Program-made: the position numbers and the translations under genes
Source of the DNA: Candidatus Gastranaerophilales bacterium
Lineage (GTDB): Bacteria; Cyanobacteriota; Vampirovibrionia; Gastranaerophilales; Gastranaerophilaceae
Direction of reading: 5' to 3'
Length of the DNA: 64,000 bases
Assembly: GCA_944324435.1 (NCBI GenBank)
Contig: CALUWH010000005.1
Span: 1-64,000, forward strand
In this document: positions 7,886-15,130 of the stretch, piece after piece
How the letters are laid out: every line of letters starts with the position of its first letter
Numbering within the stretch: the first letter of the stretch is position 1
The notes under the pieces: model-generated
What the model saw: the letters and a program-made list of their open reading frames with translations, nothing else
What the model was told of the DNA's origin: nothing
Databases searched by the model: none

Positions 7886-9826
7886 CTTTTTAGCAGCAGT
7901 CTCACCCTCCGCCTGACGAATAATTTCCTGCAAAGCCTGCTCTATCTCTGCAGGGTTAATTTCCTGCTCAGTTTGAGGATTTGAAACGTCTGCATTCAGC
8001 TGTGAGACAAGATTCTGAAGACCGGCTCCAGCTCCGCCCTGAGCCAAAGCATTAGTATTTACACCCTGATTTGCCCCAAGATTTACCCCTGGATTTACCC
8101 CCTGGTCTATCCCTAAGAATCTTTCAGGGTTATCGACACCTTTTTGCTCAAAGTACCAGACAAAAATCTCCTGTAAGTTCAGAGGAATCAGAGATGCAAA
8201 CCGCTCTACAGATTGAACAACCAAATCAGCCTGCTCCGACTTTTGCGCAGTCACGGAAGAATCAGAATACGTATATTTATAATCACCCTGACGAACAAAA
8301 TCATCAACTTCAATCAACTCTTGATTGTTCTCATGGTTTACAAAAATCGTCTCCACTCCGGATTTAAAATCAGCACAAAGTTTTGCGACCTTTTCCACAT
8401 TCGGGATAATCAAATCCTGATTAATTGTATCCACAATCATAGAAAGTCTTGTCATTTGTCCCTGTGTTTTTGTATTAATCTCAGTTGCGGTTTTTGAAGC
8501 AGACGACTCTACCGCGCCAATCATATTCGGGAATATACCCGAAACCTCTGCCATCAAATCATTCAGGAAGTTTATATCCTCCAAAAATACAGTCGGGTTA
8601 AACGAAAGCTGCTGGAATGCAGCAGCCGGAGAAAGATTATCACCATATTCAATAATTTTTCCCGGATACAACTCAATCTCATCTTCATCAAAAAATCCCT
8701 CCGGAGCAAGAAGCGGCGGATTCTCGTTAAGCGCCTGCAGGTCACAAGTCTTGTTCATCAAATCTTCCTGTAAATGTGCAAGCGAAAGCACTGAATACAG
8801 AGGGCTTATGCCTCGCTTTGTATCAGGGTCGGTAACAAAAGCGCCATAAGAAAATGGGTTTACAATCCTTTCGTTTTTGCCGAAGGCTACCAGATACTTA
8901 CGCGCTACAATAACCGCATGCCAGTTCTTCAAAAGTGTTCCGTCCGGCAGCTTCAAATCCCCCCAGTGTTCTAAAACCTCTACAGTGGAACCCTTTGTTA
9001 CATCCTCTGAAAAAGGAGAAGAAGAAAGTATTTTGTTGTTATTTTCACTATTGCATAATGAATTAATCTCTTCTGCCTGTTCTTTCGTTATTGAATACAA
9101 TTTATTTGAGATAATTTCAGCAGGAGTTTTGTAGGTTCTATAAATTTTCGGACAAGAATCCCAATTGTCTTTCTGCAAAGGATCAAAAACCAAATCAGCC
9201 GGATTCACCGGATAAATATAGGGATTATCGTAAATTTTCTTTGTATCAACCCAGTAGTTTTTACCTTTAGAAATAGCATCCAGTATAAGCGGAAGCTTAG
9301 TTACATCTTGTGAAAACAGGTTTTTAAAAAACTCAATCGGACGTCTGTATTCCTCATAATTCTTTTTCCACGCAGTAAAAGAGATTAATTCTCCGTATAA
9401 AAGTGCATTATCTATAATCTGATCGCAGGTTTTTTGGAACCCCATTTTTTCAAGAATATCAACCAGCATCGCTTTTTGCTTGTTGGAAGCATTGTTGGAA
9501 TCGTGATTCTCTCCTGAAACATCAAACATTGAGTTTACATTTGCGTAGGTATTTCTCCAGATAAAAGCCTTTAGGGTCTGATAAAACATAAAAGTTTTGC
9601 ACATCTTAATCTTAGACTTCCACTTTTTAGTCTTGTCGGAAATTGATTTAAAATCGTTCTTGAAAAATATTTCATTTGCGAGATTAGAAGCCATTTCCAA
9701 ATTGGAAGAACGTTCAGAATTAAGCTCGACAAATTTTGACGCAATTTTCTTCACAAGACGCTCTGACATTTCATCACTAAGTTTTTTTTGAGAATTATCT
9801 TTTTCAATAATGTATTCAAAAGACAT
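7868..9826 (-). CDS. phage portal protein (T7-like head-tail connector)
   Basis: A 652-residue protein, longer than T7 gp8 (536). The N-terminal third has the wing/clip region (KTFMFYQTLKAFIWRNTYANV), the middle has PVNPADLVFDPL and NEPP-type NENPPLLAPEG, and then KTATEINTKTQGQMTRLS, the conserved helix before the tunnel region. The C-terminal about 90 residues are Gly/Asn/Gln-rich (GVNPGVNLGANQGVN) and probably disordered. It forms the dodecameric vertex for DNA packaging. Ribosome binding site GGAAAGGAAATTTT. The gene is intact, but no terminase gene precedes it. Confidence 0.85.
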   Translation of the reverse strand: MSFEYIIEKDNSQKKLSDEMSERLVKKIASKFVELNSERSSNLEMASNLANEIFFKNDFKSISDKTKKWKSKIKMCKTFMFYQTLKAFIWRNTYANVNSMFDVSGENHDSNNASNKQKAMLVDILEKMGFQKTCDQIIDNALLYGELISFTAWKKNYEEYRRPIEFFKNLFSQDVTKLPLILDAISKGKNYWVDTKKIYDNPYIYPVNPADLVFDPLQKDNWDSCPKIYRTYKTPAEIISNKLYSITKEQAEEINSLCNSENNNKILSSSPFSEDVTKGSTVEVLEHWGDLKLPDGTLLKNWHAVIVARKYLVAFGKNERIVNPFSYGAFVTDPDTKRGISPLYSVLSLAHLQEDLMNKTCDLQALNENPPLLAPEGFFDEDEIELYPGKIIEYGDNLSPAAAFQQLSFNPTVFLEDINFLNDLMAEVSGIFPNMIGAVESSASKTATEINTKTQGQMTRLSMIVDTINQDLIIPNVEKVAKLCADFKSGVETIFVNHENNQELIEVDDFVRQGDYKYTYSDSSVTAQKSEQADLVVQSVERFASLIPLNLQEIFVWYFEQKGVDNPERFLGIDQGVNPGVNLGANQGVNTNALAQGGAGAGLQNLVSQLNADVSNPQTEQEINPAEIEQALQEIIRQAEGETAAKKPNMVQ

Positions 9827-9874
9827 AAAATTTCCTTTCCGGAGAGTTTCTCCAAATTAATTACTAAATTCTAT

Positions 9875-9990
9875 CTAACAGGTTTTCTCCTATAATAACC
9901 ATTAACTTTAACCCCATCAGAACGAGTATAATTATCAACATAAATTAAACTCTCTGATTGACCTTTCCTAACTCTTTCTATATAATCTAG
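9875..9990 (-). pseudogene. truncated second copy of the DUF6973-like gene (C-terminus only)
   Basis: The minus-strand frame reads LIYVDNYTRSDGVKVNGYYR, then RKPVR and a stop, clearly matching the last about 35 residues of the protein at 395-1066 (LIYVENYQRADGVRVNGYYR...). No start codon or upstream domain is present, and membrane gene family C begins immediately beyond it (9994). It is best explained as what is left after duplication and replacement of an effector-like module. Confidence 0.8.
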
Positions 9991-9993
9991 AAA

Positions 9994-10338
9994 ATGAAAG
10001 TTTCAAAAGCTAAATTATATAGTTTAACTTTTTTCTATTATCTTGTTTGGGGTAGCTACATTCTTTATCTATTCTATTTTATTGTTAGCAGGCTAAAATA
10101 TTCTTTGTATGGTTCTGAATTACTTTTTTTTACATTACCGGTTGATACATTTATATACTTGTCTATATTGTTTATATTACTTACGATAAACAGCATCATA
10201 ATTATTGCGGAATATTTTATGAAAAGAAATCTATACCCACAGCTAACTTTAAACAAAAAATTATTAAAACTCACACTAACCAGTCTTATAATCGTTTTAA
10301 GTATATATATTTATCTAATATTTTTCCTCAAAACGTAA
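9994..10338 (+). CDS. small multi-pass membrane protein, family C (immunity-like)
   Basis: A 114-residue protein with about three membrane helices (10-35, 48-72 and 90-112) and a basic segment MKRNLYPQLTLNKKLLK before the last one, the same layout as families A, B and D. It lies divergent from the DUF6973-like remnant, exactly as family A lies divergent from the intact copy. Its 3' end overlaps the acetyltransferase-like gene by 28 bp. Function is unknown. Confidence 0.7.
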   Translation: MKVSKAKLYSLTFFYYLVWGSYILYLFYFIVSRLKYSLYGSELLFFTLPVDTFIYLSILFILLTINSIIIIAEYFMKRNLYPQLTLNKKLLKLTLTSLIIVLSIYIYLIFFLKT

Positions 10339-10709
10339 ACCGAACCTACCCCATTAACCAGCTTAAACCCGCATTTTATAAGGCACAAAGCAGAGGCTCT
10401 ATTCTGTGCCTGCGCGTAAATATCACAATCAAACCACCGGGTCGACAATTTGAGACATCGGAGTTTTTGTTCAAACATTTTTCTTTTTGCAAACCCATTC
10501 AGAAAGAGCTTTCCATCACTATCAACAAAATAATAAATAGCTCCGATTAACAAATCATCGTCGGTGAATAAGTAAAAAAATGTATTATCCCTTATAAAAT
10601 CAAACGAATTAGAATCACAAATTTTACCCTGGAGCCTCTGGTACAATGCCCTGCATTCCGGCTCAAAAAATTTAAAGCCCGAATCAGAGGGTATAAAAAC
10701 TTTTATCAT
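10311..10709 (-). CDS. phage-associated GNAT-like acetyltransferase-fold protein
   Basis: A 132-residue protein. The pattern DDDLLIGAIYYFVDSDGKLF, then LNGFAKRK, and a C-terminal AQNRASALCLIKCGF matches the strand-turn-helix and NxxA...Y/C-GF layout of GNAT N-acetyltransferases. The ATG at 10709 was chosen for the AAAGGGG site 4 bp upstream; the frame is open further back to 10784. Small GNAT-like genes occur next to portal genes in some podoviruses. Substrate is unknown, and the acetyl-CoA loop is not clearly recognisable. Confidence 0.5.
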   Translation of the reverse strand: MIKVFIPSDSGFKFFEPECRALYQRLQGKICDSNSFDFIRDNTFFYLFTDDDLLIGAIYYFVDSDGKLFLNGFAKRKMFEQKLRCLKLSTRWFDCDIYAQAQNRASALCLIKCGFKLVNGVGSVYVLRKNIR

Positions 10710-10782
10710 ACACCCCTTTCTTCTGTGCAAATCAACAAATTTTCCTGTTGCAATATAAGAAAATATATTATAAAATATATAC

Positions 10783-11238
10783 ATGCTTAAATATTTAAAA
10801 ATATTCTACGACTTCCTGATGAAACTAAAGCAGTACCACGCGGTGCATGTTATTGTAATACCACAAATTTTAACACTACCTATTTGTTATTGTTATACAT
10901 TCTATATTGCTATATGTGGATTCAAACCGGAAGATGATATCTATGGTTTTACTATAATTTCAGCACTAGGATTGTGTTTATTTTACATATATATTCTTCC
11001 TATTTTATCACTTTTTACAGCTACTATAATATTTGTAATTCAGAAACTAACAACTACAAAGCTCAAAATTACCTCGCCTTTTTTATTATATAATAGCTTC
11101 TTTAATGTTATATATTTATTAACGTTAATTAATTATATAATAACGGTATTAGTCTTTATTGTTGGAGATTTAGGGAAATACCTCTGCTTCATATACACAA
11201 TACCATATAAATTTGTATCACTACTTAATAATTTCTGA
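10783..11238 (+). CDS. multi-pass membrane protein, family D copy 1 (immunity-like)
   Basis: A 151-residue protein sharing MLKYLKIFYDFLMKLKQYH and then AVHV with the next three genes but with an unrelated membrane region after residue 25. It has four predicted helices, with KLTTTKLKITSPFLLYNSFFN as basic loop before the last two. A conserved N-terminus joined to a different body suggests recombination at the N-terminal segment. Two bp downstream begins a broken minus-strand fragment. Confidence 0.72.
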   Translation: MLKYLKIFYDFLMKLKQYHAVHVIVIPQILTLPICYCYTFYIAICGFKPEDDIYGFTIISALGLCLFYIYILPILSLFTATIIFVIQKLTTTKLKITSPFLLYNSFFNVIYLLTLINYIITVLVFIVGDLGKYLCFIYTIPYKFVSLLNNF

Positions 11239-11239
11239 T

Positions 11240-11339
11240 TCAGTTTTGTAAAATTGTTTCCAACTCCTTTTGGGTAAATTTCACCGGAACATAAAGTATA
11301 TATGGCTCTAATTTACTCGCCTTTTACAGTCCCTACGCA
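11240..11339 (-). pseudogene. broken C-terminal fragment of the 86-residue family, remnant 1
   Basis: The minus-strand frame reads KASKLEPYILYVPVKFTQKE, then LETILQN and a stop, aligned with the C-terminus of the protein at 12911-13171. Two in-frame stops (TAG, TAA) occur just upstream, so this is a dead fragment. It abuts membrane gene copy 1 tail to tail. Confidence 0.8.
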
Positions 11340-11396
11340 TTTAAAAAGTAATGAAACCAACTTGTAAAACAAGAAAATATATTATAAAATACATAT

Positions 11397-11798
11397 ATGC
11401 TTAAATATTTAAAAACATTCTACGACTTCCTGATGAAACTAAAGCAGTACCACGCGGTGCATGTTATGATACTGCCTCCTTTTATTTATTTTATATTATT
11501 AGCTTGGCTATTATATAGTAGCCGGAATCAAGACTATTCACAGACAGAGACCGGCACCTTTATATTTGCACTTTTAATTTTGTTATTACTTGGAATCGCA
11601 GAAATTTCATTTTTTATAGCATTATTTGTAGAAATTATAATATTAATTAGACAACACTTCACACGAAAAAAAATCATAATTAAATGGAAATTTATATTAA
11701 ATAACCGAATATACAATATCATCTTTTTATTGAGTTTAGCAGTATATTTTACTATATCTTTTATAATTTTTATGGACATATTATTTAGTAGCTTTTAG
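11397..11798 (+). CDS. multi-pass membrane protein, family D copy 2 (immunity-like)
   Basis: A 133-residue protein with three or four membrane helices: about 24-43, 54-85 (long or split) and 105-130. The first loop is polar (SSRNQDYSQTETG), and a basic cytosolic loop RQHFTRKKIIIKWKFILNN precedes the last helix. It differs from copy 3 at a single residue (T7 against I7). Its stop overlaps the end of remnant 2. No homologue was recognised. Confidence 0.72.
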   Translation: MLKYLKTFYDFLMKLKQYHAVHVMILPPFIYFILLAWLLYSSRNQDYSQTETGTFIFALLILLLLGIAEISFFIALFVEIIILIRQHFTRKKIIIKWKFILNNRIYNIIFLLSLAVYFTISFIIFMDILFSSF

Positions 11799-11890
11799 TC
11801 TAAAATTTTTTCTAGTTCTTTTGTTGTAAACTTTATCGGGATATAAAGAATATAAGGCTCTAACTTACTCGCCTTTTACAGTTCATACGC
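11795..11890 (-). pseudogene. broken C-terminal fragment of the 86-residue family, remnant 2
   Basis: It reads KASKLEPYILYIPIKFTTKE, then LEKILD and a stop on the minus strand, preceded by an in-frame TAA. It is homologous to the C-terminus of the 12911-13171 protein and overlaps the stop codon of membrane gene copy 2. Confidence 0.8.
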
Positions 11891-11948
11891 ATTTAAAAAG
11901 TAATGAAACCAACTTGCAAAACAAGAAAATATATTATAAAATACATAC

Positions 11949-12350
11949 ATGCTTAAATATTTAAAAATATTCTACGACTTCCTAATGAAACTAAAGCAGT
12001 ACCACGCGGTGCATGTTATGATACTGCCTCCTTTTATTTATTTTATATTATTAGCTTGGCTATTATATAGTAGCCGGAATCAAGACTATTCACAGACAGA
12101 GACCGGCACCTTTATATTTGCACTTTTAATTTTGTTATTACTTGGAATCGCAGAAATTTCATTTTTTATAGCATTATTTGTAGAAATTATAATATTAATT
12201 AGACAACACTTCACACGAAAAAAAATCATAATTAAATGGAAATTTATATTAAATAACCGAATATACAATATCATCTTTTTATTGAGTTTAGCAGTATATT
12301 TTACTATATCTTTTATAATTTTTATGGACATATTATTTAGTAGCTTTTAG
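11949..12350 (+). CDS. multi-pass membrane protein, family D copy 3 (immunity-like)
   Basis: A 133-residue protein identical to copy 2 except residue 7. It lies in the second 552-bp unit. Retention of two identical reading frames without any stop or frameshift suggests either dosage selection or a duplication too recent to decay. It has the same topology as copy 2. Confidence 0.72.
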   Translation: MLKYLKIFYDFLMKLKQYHAVHVMILPPFIYFILLAWLLYSSRNQDYSQTETGTFIFALLILLLLGIAEISFFIALFVEIIILIRQHFTRKKIIIKWKFILNNRIYNIIFLLSLAVYFTISFIIFMDILFSSF

Positions 12351-12442
12351 TCTAAAATTTTTTCTAGTTCTTTTGTTGTAAACTTTATCGGGATATAAAG
12401 AATATAAGGCTCTAACTTACTCGCCTTTTACAGTTCATACGC
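12347..12442 (-). pseudogene. broken C-terminal fragment of the 86-residue family, remnant 3
   Basis: An exact repeat of remnant 2, 552 bp downstream, with the same in-frame stop. It overlaps the stop codon of membrane gene copy 3. Confidence 0.8.
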
Positions 12443-12500
12443 ATTTAAAAAGTAATGAAACCAACTTGCAAAACAAGAAAATATATTATAAAATACATAC

Positions 12501-12890
12501 ATGCTTAAATATTTAAAAATATTCTACGACTTCCTAATGAAACTAAAGCAGTACCACGCGGTGCATGTTATGATACTGCCTCCTTTTATTTATTTTATAT
12601 TATTAGCTTGGCTATTATATAGTAGCCGGAATCAAGACTATTCACAGACAGAGACCGGCACCTTTATATTTGCACTTTTAATTTTGTTATTACTTGGAAT
12701 CGCAGAAATTTCATTTTTTATAGCATTATTTGTAGAAATTATAATATTAATTAGACAACACTTCACACGAAAAAAAATCATAATTAAATGGAAATTTATA
12801 TTAAATAACCGAGTATACAATATCATCTTTTTGTTAAGCCTAACTCTTTATCTAATTTTAACTATTGTTTATTTATATAACTTTGTTTAA
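12501..12890 (+). CDS. multi-pass membrane protein, family D copy 4 (immunity-like)
   Basis: A 129-residue protein, identical to copy 3 for about 110 residues, then a different last helix (LSLTLYLILTIVYLYNFV). It is the copy facing, tail to tail with a 20-bp gap, the most complete member of the minus-strand family (12911-13171). If this is an effector/immunity module, this is the presently cognate pair and copies 2 and 3 are spare duplicates. Confidence 0.72.
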   Translation: MLKYLKIFYDFLMKLKQYHAVHVMILPPFIYFILLAWLLYSSRNQDYSQTETGTFIFALLILLLLGIAEISFFIALFVEIIILIRQHFTRKKIIIKWKFILNNRVYNIIFLLSLTLYLILTIVYLYNFV

Positions 12891-12910
12891 ATTATATCAC
12901 TATTTGACAA

Positions 12911-13171
12911 TTATTGATTCCATTTACTATACAAAACTTCTTCAAGCTCTTGTTTAGTAAACTTTATCGGAATATAAAGAATATAAGGCTCTAGCTTATT
13001 AGCCTTCTGTTGTCTATACGCATTGTTATTGATGTATTTTATTCCCTTTTCTTTCCAATCATCATTTTCATTTTCATACAAATAATCAAAATCAAAAAGA
13101 TCACTAATTACAAAAGAAATTGAACCGTCATCTTCTTTTTTCATATCATAGATATCCGCTCTATGAAGCAC
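12911..13171 (-). CDS. 86-residue protein, probably the C-terminal domain of an effector-like gene
   Basis: The protein reads ADIYDMKKEDDGSISFVISD, then LFDFDY, then AYRQQKANKLEPYILYIPIK and ends KFTKQELEEVLYSKWNQ. The frame opens with a GTG at 13171 and lacks a convincing ribosome binding site. The ordered strands at the very start suggest that the N-terminus of a longer protein has been lost. C-terminal fragments of the same family occur at 7828, 11240, 11795 and 12347. The overall pattern (a DxFDFD strand, then a QQxxxLxPYxxxIPI strand) recalls C-terminal domains of phage or polymorphic-toxin proteins, but no family is assigned. Confidence 0.6.
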   Translation of the reverse strand: MLHRADIYDMKKEDDGSISFVISDLFDFDYLYENENDDWKEKGIKYINNNAYRQQKANKLEPYILYIPIKFTKQELEEVLYSKWNQ

Positions 13172-13193
13172 ATAGAAGAATACACAACCAATG

Positions 13194-13529
13194 TTATTTC
13201 CAATATGGCTTAAAATCTAAAATATCTTTTAATGTTTGATTATAATCCCTTTTAAAACAAATTGTTCTGTCATCAATATAAAGAAAAGACGGAATTTTAT
13301 TATTTGTCACATCCCTAAAATATTTATCCAAATCATTCTTTATAAGCCACTTGCTAGCAAGTAATAAATTACGAGAAGTAAATAAATAGAGTTCATTGTC
13401 ATTTGCCAACCTTTTAATAAAATCCCTTGCACCATCTTTTAAATCAGGGATAAAATTTTCATCAAACTTGGTTTGCCCATATTGGTTTAAGACACCATCT
13501 AAATCTACTAAAATTTTTTTCTTATACAT
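13194..13529 (-). CDS. HAD-superfamily hydrolase, 5'-nucleotidase-like
   Basis: A 111-residue protein. Motif I is ILVDLDGVLNQYG (nucleophile D and acid/base D), motif II is LYLFTSRN and a late acidic motif is FLYIDDRT. The size fits small cap-less HAD phosphatases/deoxynucleotidases seen in phages. The start at 13529 keeps five residues before motif I; in-frame starts exist up to 13565, without a clear ribosome binding site. It is divergent from the second Xre gene. Substrate is unknown; a nucleotide or phosphosugar is likely. Confidence 0.7.
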   Translation of the reverse strand: MYKKKILVDLDGVLNQYGQTKFDENFIPDLKDGARDFIKRLANDNELYLFTSRNLLLASKWLIKNDLDKYFRDVTNNKIPSFLYIDDRTICFKRDYNQTLKDILDFKPYWK

Positions 13530-13581
13530 AATTGGACTGTCATTCCTGTAAATAAACATCAGCATACCACATAATTGGAAT

Positions 13582-13809
13582 ATGAGTCAAGATAAGATAA
13601 TTGCAAACAGAGCCATTTTAGCAAAGAATCTAATCCATCTAAGAGCTAAACATAATCTTTCCAGAGAAGAATTATCACTAGCTCTGGGTTTTGACAATTC
13701 ATATATTTCAAAATTAGAAAAGTGTAAAATTAATATCACTATTGATAAACTAACCTTAATCTCAAACTATTTCAATATTGAGTTAAAAGATTTATTTGAA
13801 ACAGTATAA
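13582..13809 (+). CDS. Xre-family HTH transcriptional regulator (second)
   Basis: A 75-residue single HTH domain: LAKNLIHLRAKHNLSREELS, then LALGFDNSYISKLEKCKIN, then LTLISNYFNIELKDLF. It has the same size and design as the protein at 2175-2393 but low identity, so the two are separate regulators at the two sides of the island. Upstream, AGCATACCA at 13561 matches half of the direct repeats before the first regulator. Confidence 0.85.
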   Translation: MSQDKIIANRAILAKNLIHLRAKHNLSREELSLALGFDNSYISKLEKCKINITIDKLTLISNYFNIELKDLFETV

Positions 13810-13839
13810 TCACCCAACACGAAGCGACAAACACAGGGA

Positions 13840-14096
13840 ATTTTAAATCCACACCCCCATCAGCGGCCGACAAACTTGTAGTTTCTACTAACCCAATCTA
13901 TTAACCCCTCCCCGAAATCAAAGATTTCGACCCTCCCACAAGGGGAGGGTTAAGTTGACCACATATAGCAGGGCTTTTTCCTTTCCCTAGGACACCAAAC
14001 TTGTAGTCTCCACTAACCCAGCCAAATCTATTTCCCCCCCCCTAGGCTGCCAAACTTGTAGTCTCTACCAACCAGCCAAATCTATTTACCCCCCCC
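13840..14096. repeat. inverted relatives of the 51-bp repeat plus a palindromic element
   Basis: Read on the minus strand, two units contain GGGGTAAATAGATTTGGC (or GGGGAAATAGATTTGGC) followed by TGGTAGAGACTACAAGTTTGG, matching the array at 1-204; a third partial unit lies near 13868-13900. The orientation is opposite to the left array. Between them, 13905-13950 forms a hairpin with TTAACCC(C)TCCCC and GGGGAGGGTTAA arms and an inner GAAATC-AAA-GATTTC stem. No gene is present. Confidence 0.8.
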
Positions 14097-14402
14097 CTAG
14101 ATTTTGTCTTGATTAACCCCTTCAATAATATTAATCTCGGGTTCCATGTTTTCTACGAGTTCATTATCAAGTCCGAGCGCAAGCCTGTGTCCTTTTTGGA
14201 TTTTGCCGACGGCAGAGATTAGAAAATCCAGAGTTGAGACAGAGTTTTTCGGCATATCTAAAAAATCAAACTCTGCAGACTTTAGTTCCTGCTCATAATT
14301 CTTTATAAGAAATTCGACAATTCCTAACGTTTTATCATAAAGAGCTATATGTTTTTCATTAACCTTTTTTTGCAAAGCTCTTGTTTTCTTGATATCTGAC
14401 AT
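14097..14402 (-). CDS. phage-like small protein, possibly terminase-small-subunit related
   Basis: A 101-residue helical protein (MSDIKKTRALQKKVNEKHIA...). The C-terminal part has IQKGHRLALGLDNELVEN followed by INIIEGVNQDKI, a layout I associate with small proteins encoded just before phage terminase large subunits. The start at 14402 has AGGA 8 bp upstream; the frame is open to 14483. No large terminase follows within the island; instead the inverted repeats begin at its stop codon. Assignment is tentative. Confidence 0.45.
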   Translation of the reverse strand: MSDIKKTRALQKKVNEKHIALYDKTLGIVEFLIKNYEQELKSAEFDFLDMPKNSVSTLDFLISAVGKIQKGHRLALGLDNELVENMEPEINIIEGVNQDKI

Positions 14403-14542
14403 AAGATAATCCTGTCTCCATTTATAAATTAAATTGACCAAAATAAAAAAAAGACCGGAAGCAGGAGCAAATGTACAGAGCATACTACAGAGAGGAGTAA
14501 TGCGAGAGAGAAAGGTGAAACGAAAAGCTCCCGGTCAGAAAT

Positions 14543-14920
14543 TTATAGAGAAGAAGTTTTAACCAGTTCCTTGTTACCATAAAAATCACAAGCGTACTGT
14601 TTTATATATTCTTTATGTTTAGCCTTTTGCAGTTTATTAACTCCGTAAACCCAGCCCCAGGGTCTGGATTTGAACCTTGAATAATTATATTCACGCATAG
14701 AATACCAAATCTGGTTTTGAAGAGAAAGCATCAAGTCATTTGCCCGAATCCCTGACGCAGATTCCTTATACACTTCGCCGTCAAAGCGGAATTGTATAAG
14801 CTCTGCAACAGGCTTTGAGCAAATCGGACAAAACCCTATTGAGAGTTTCCTTGATGAAAACAAATCATTGTCATACAAATAATAGACATCGTCAGGCTTA
14901 AACCTGCAGCAATGACGCAT
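14543..14920 (-). CDS. phage-island protein with Cys motif, unknown
   Basis: A 125-residue protein. Two N-terminal cysteines (MRHCCRFKPDD) and a CPICSKPVAEL motif at about residue 31 could bind zinc. The rest is Tyr/Trp/Lys-rich (SRFKSRPWGWVYGVNKLQ). AGGAGG lies 6 bp before the ATG. It shares its orientation with the preceding phage-like gene and precedes the promoter region of the alcohol dehydrogenase, so it marks the right end of the island. Confidence 0.55.
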   Translation of the reverse strand: MRHCCRFKPDDVYYLYDNDLFSSRKLSIGFCPICSKPVAELIQFRFDGEVYKESASGIRANDLMLSLQNQIWYSMREYNYSRFKSRPWGWVYGVNKLQKAKHKEYIKQYACDFYGNKELVKTSSL

Positions 14921-15130
14921 AAAAACCTCCTAATTCAGTTACAATAGGGAATAGTATCCCCTCATACCCTTCAAAGATTTATCCTACGCGGTTTCCCTTG
15001 TTTCAAAATCGAGTACAAGAATATACTACAACATTTTCAAAATCGACCACCGAATTGTAAAGACTTTTTTACATCTAAACCTAGAATGCAGTATTTATGG
15101 TATCTTATAAAAAGTGAGGGAGGTATAAAA

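Larger units (their letters stand above)
11346..12449. repeat. 552-bp tandem duplication (membrane gene + remnant), plus a third partial unit
   Basis: The start codons of family D copies 2, 3 and 4 lie exactly 552 bp apart (11397, 11949, 12501). The two complete units are almost identical through coding and intergenic parts. The third unit, from 12450, follows the others until about codon 110 of copy 4 and then diverges. Near identity including non-coding DNA indicates very recent duplication or an assembly artefact. Confidence 0.85.

Noticed and set aside
8071-8497. Two overlapping plus-strand frames inside the portal gene
   Set aside because: They lie opposite a complete, well-supported portal gene, and their products are low in recognisable structure.
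12086-12331. 81-codon minus-strand frames repeated in each family D unit
   Set aside because: They are antisense shadows of the conserved membrane genes and simply repeat because the unit repeats.
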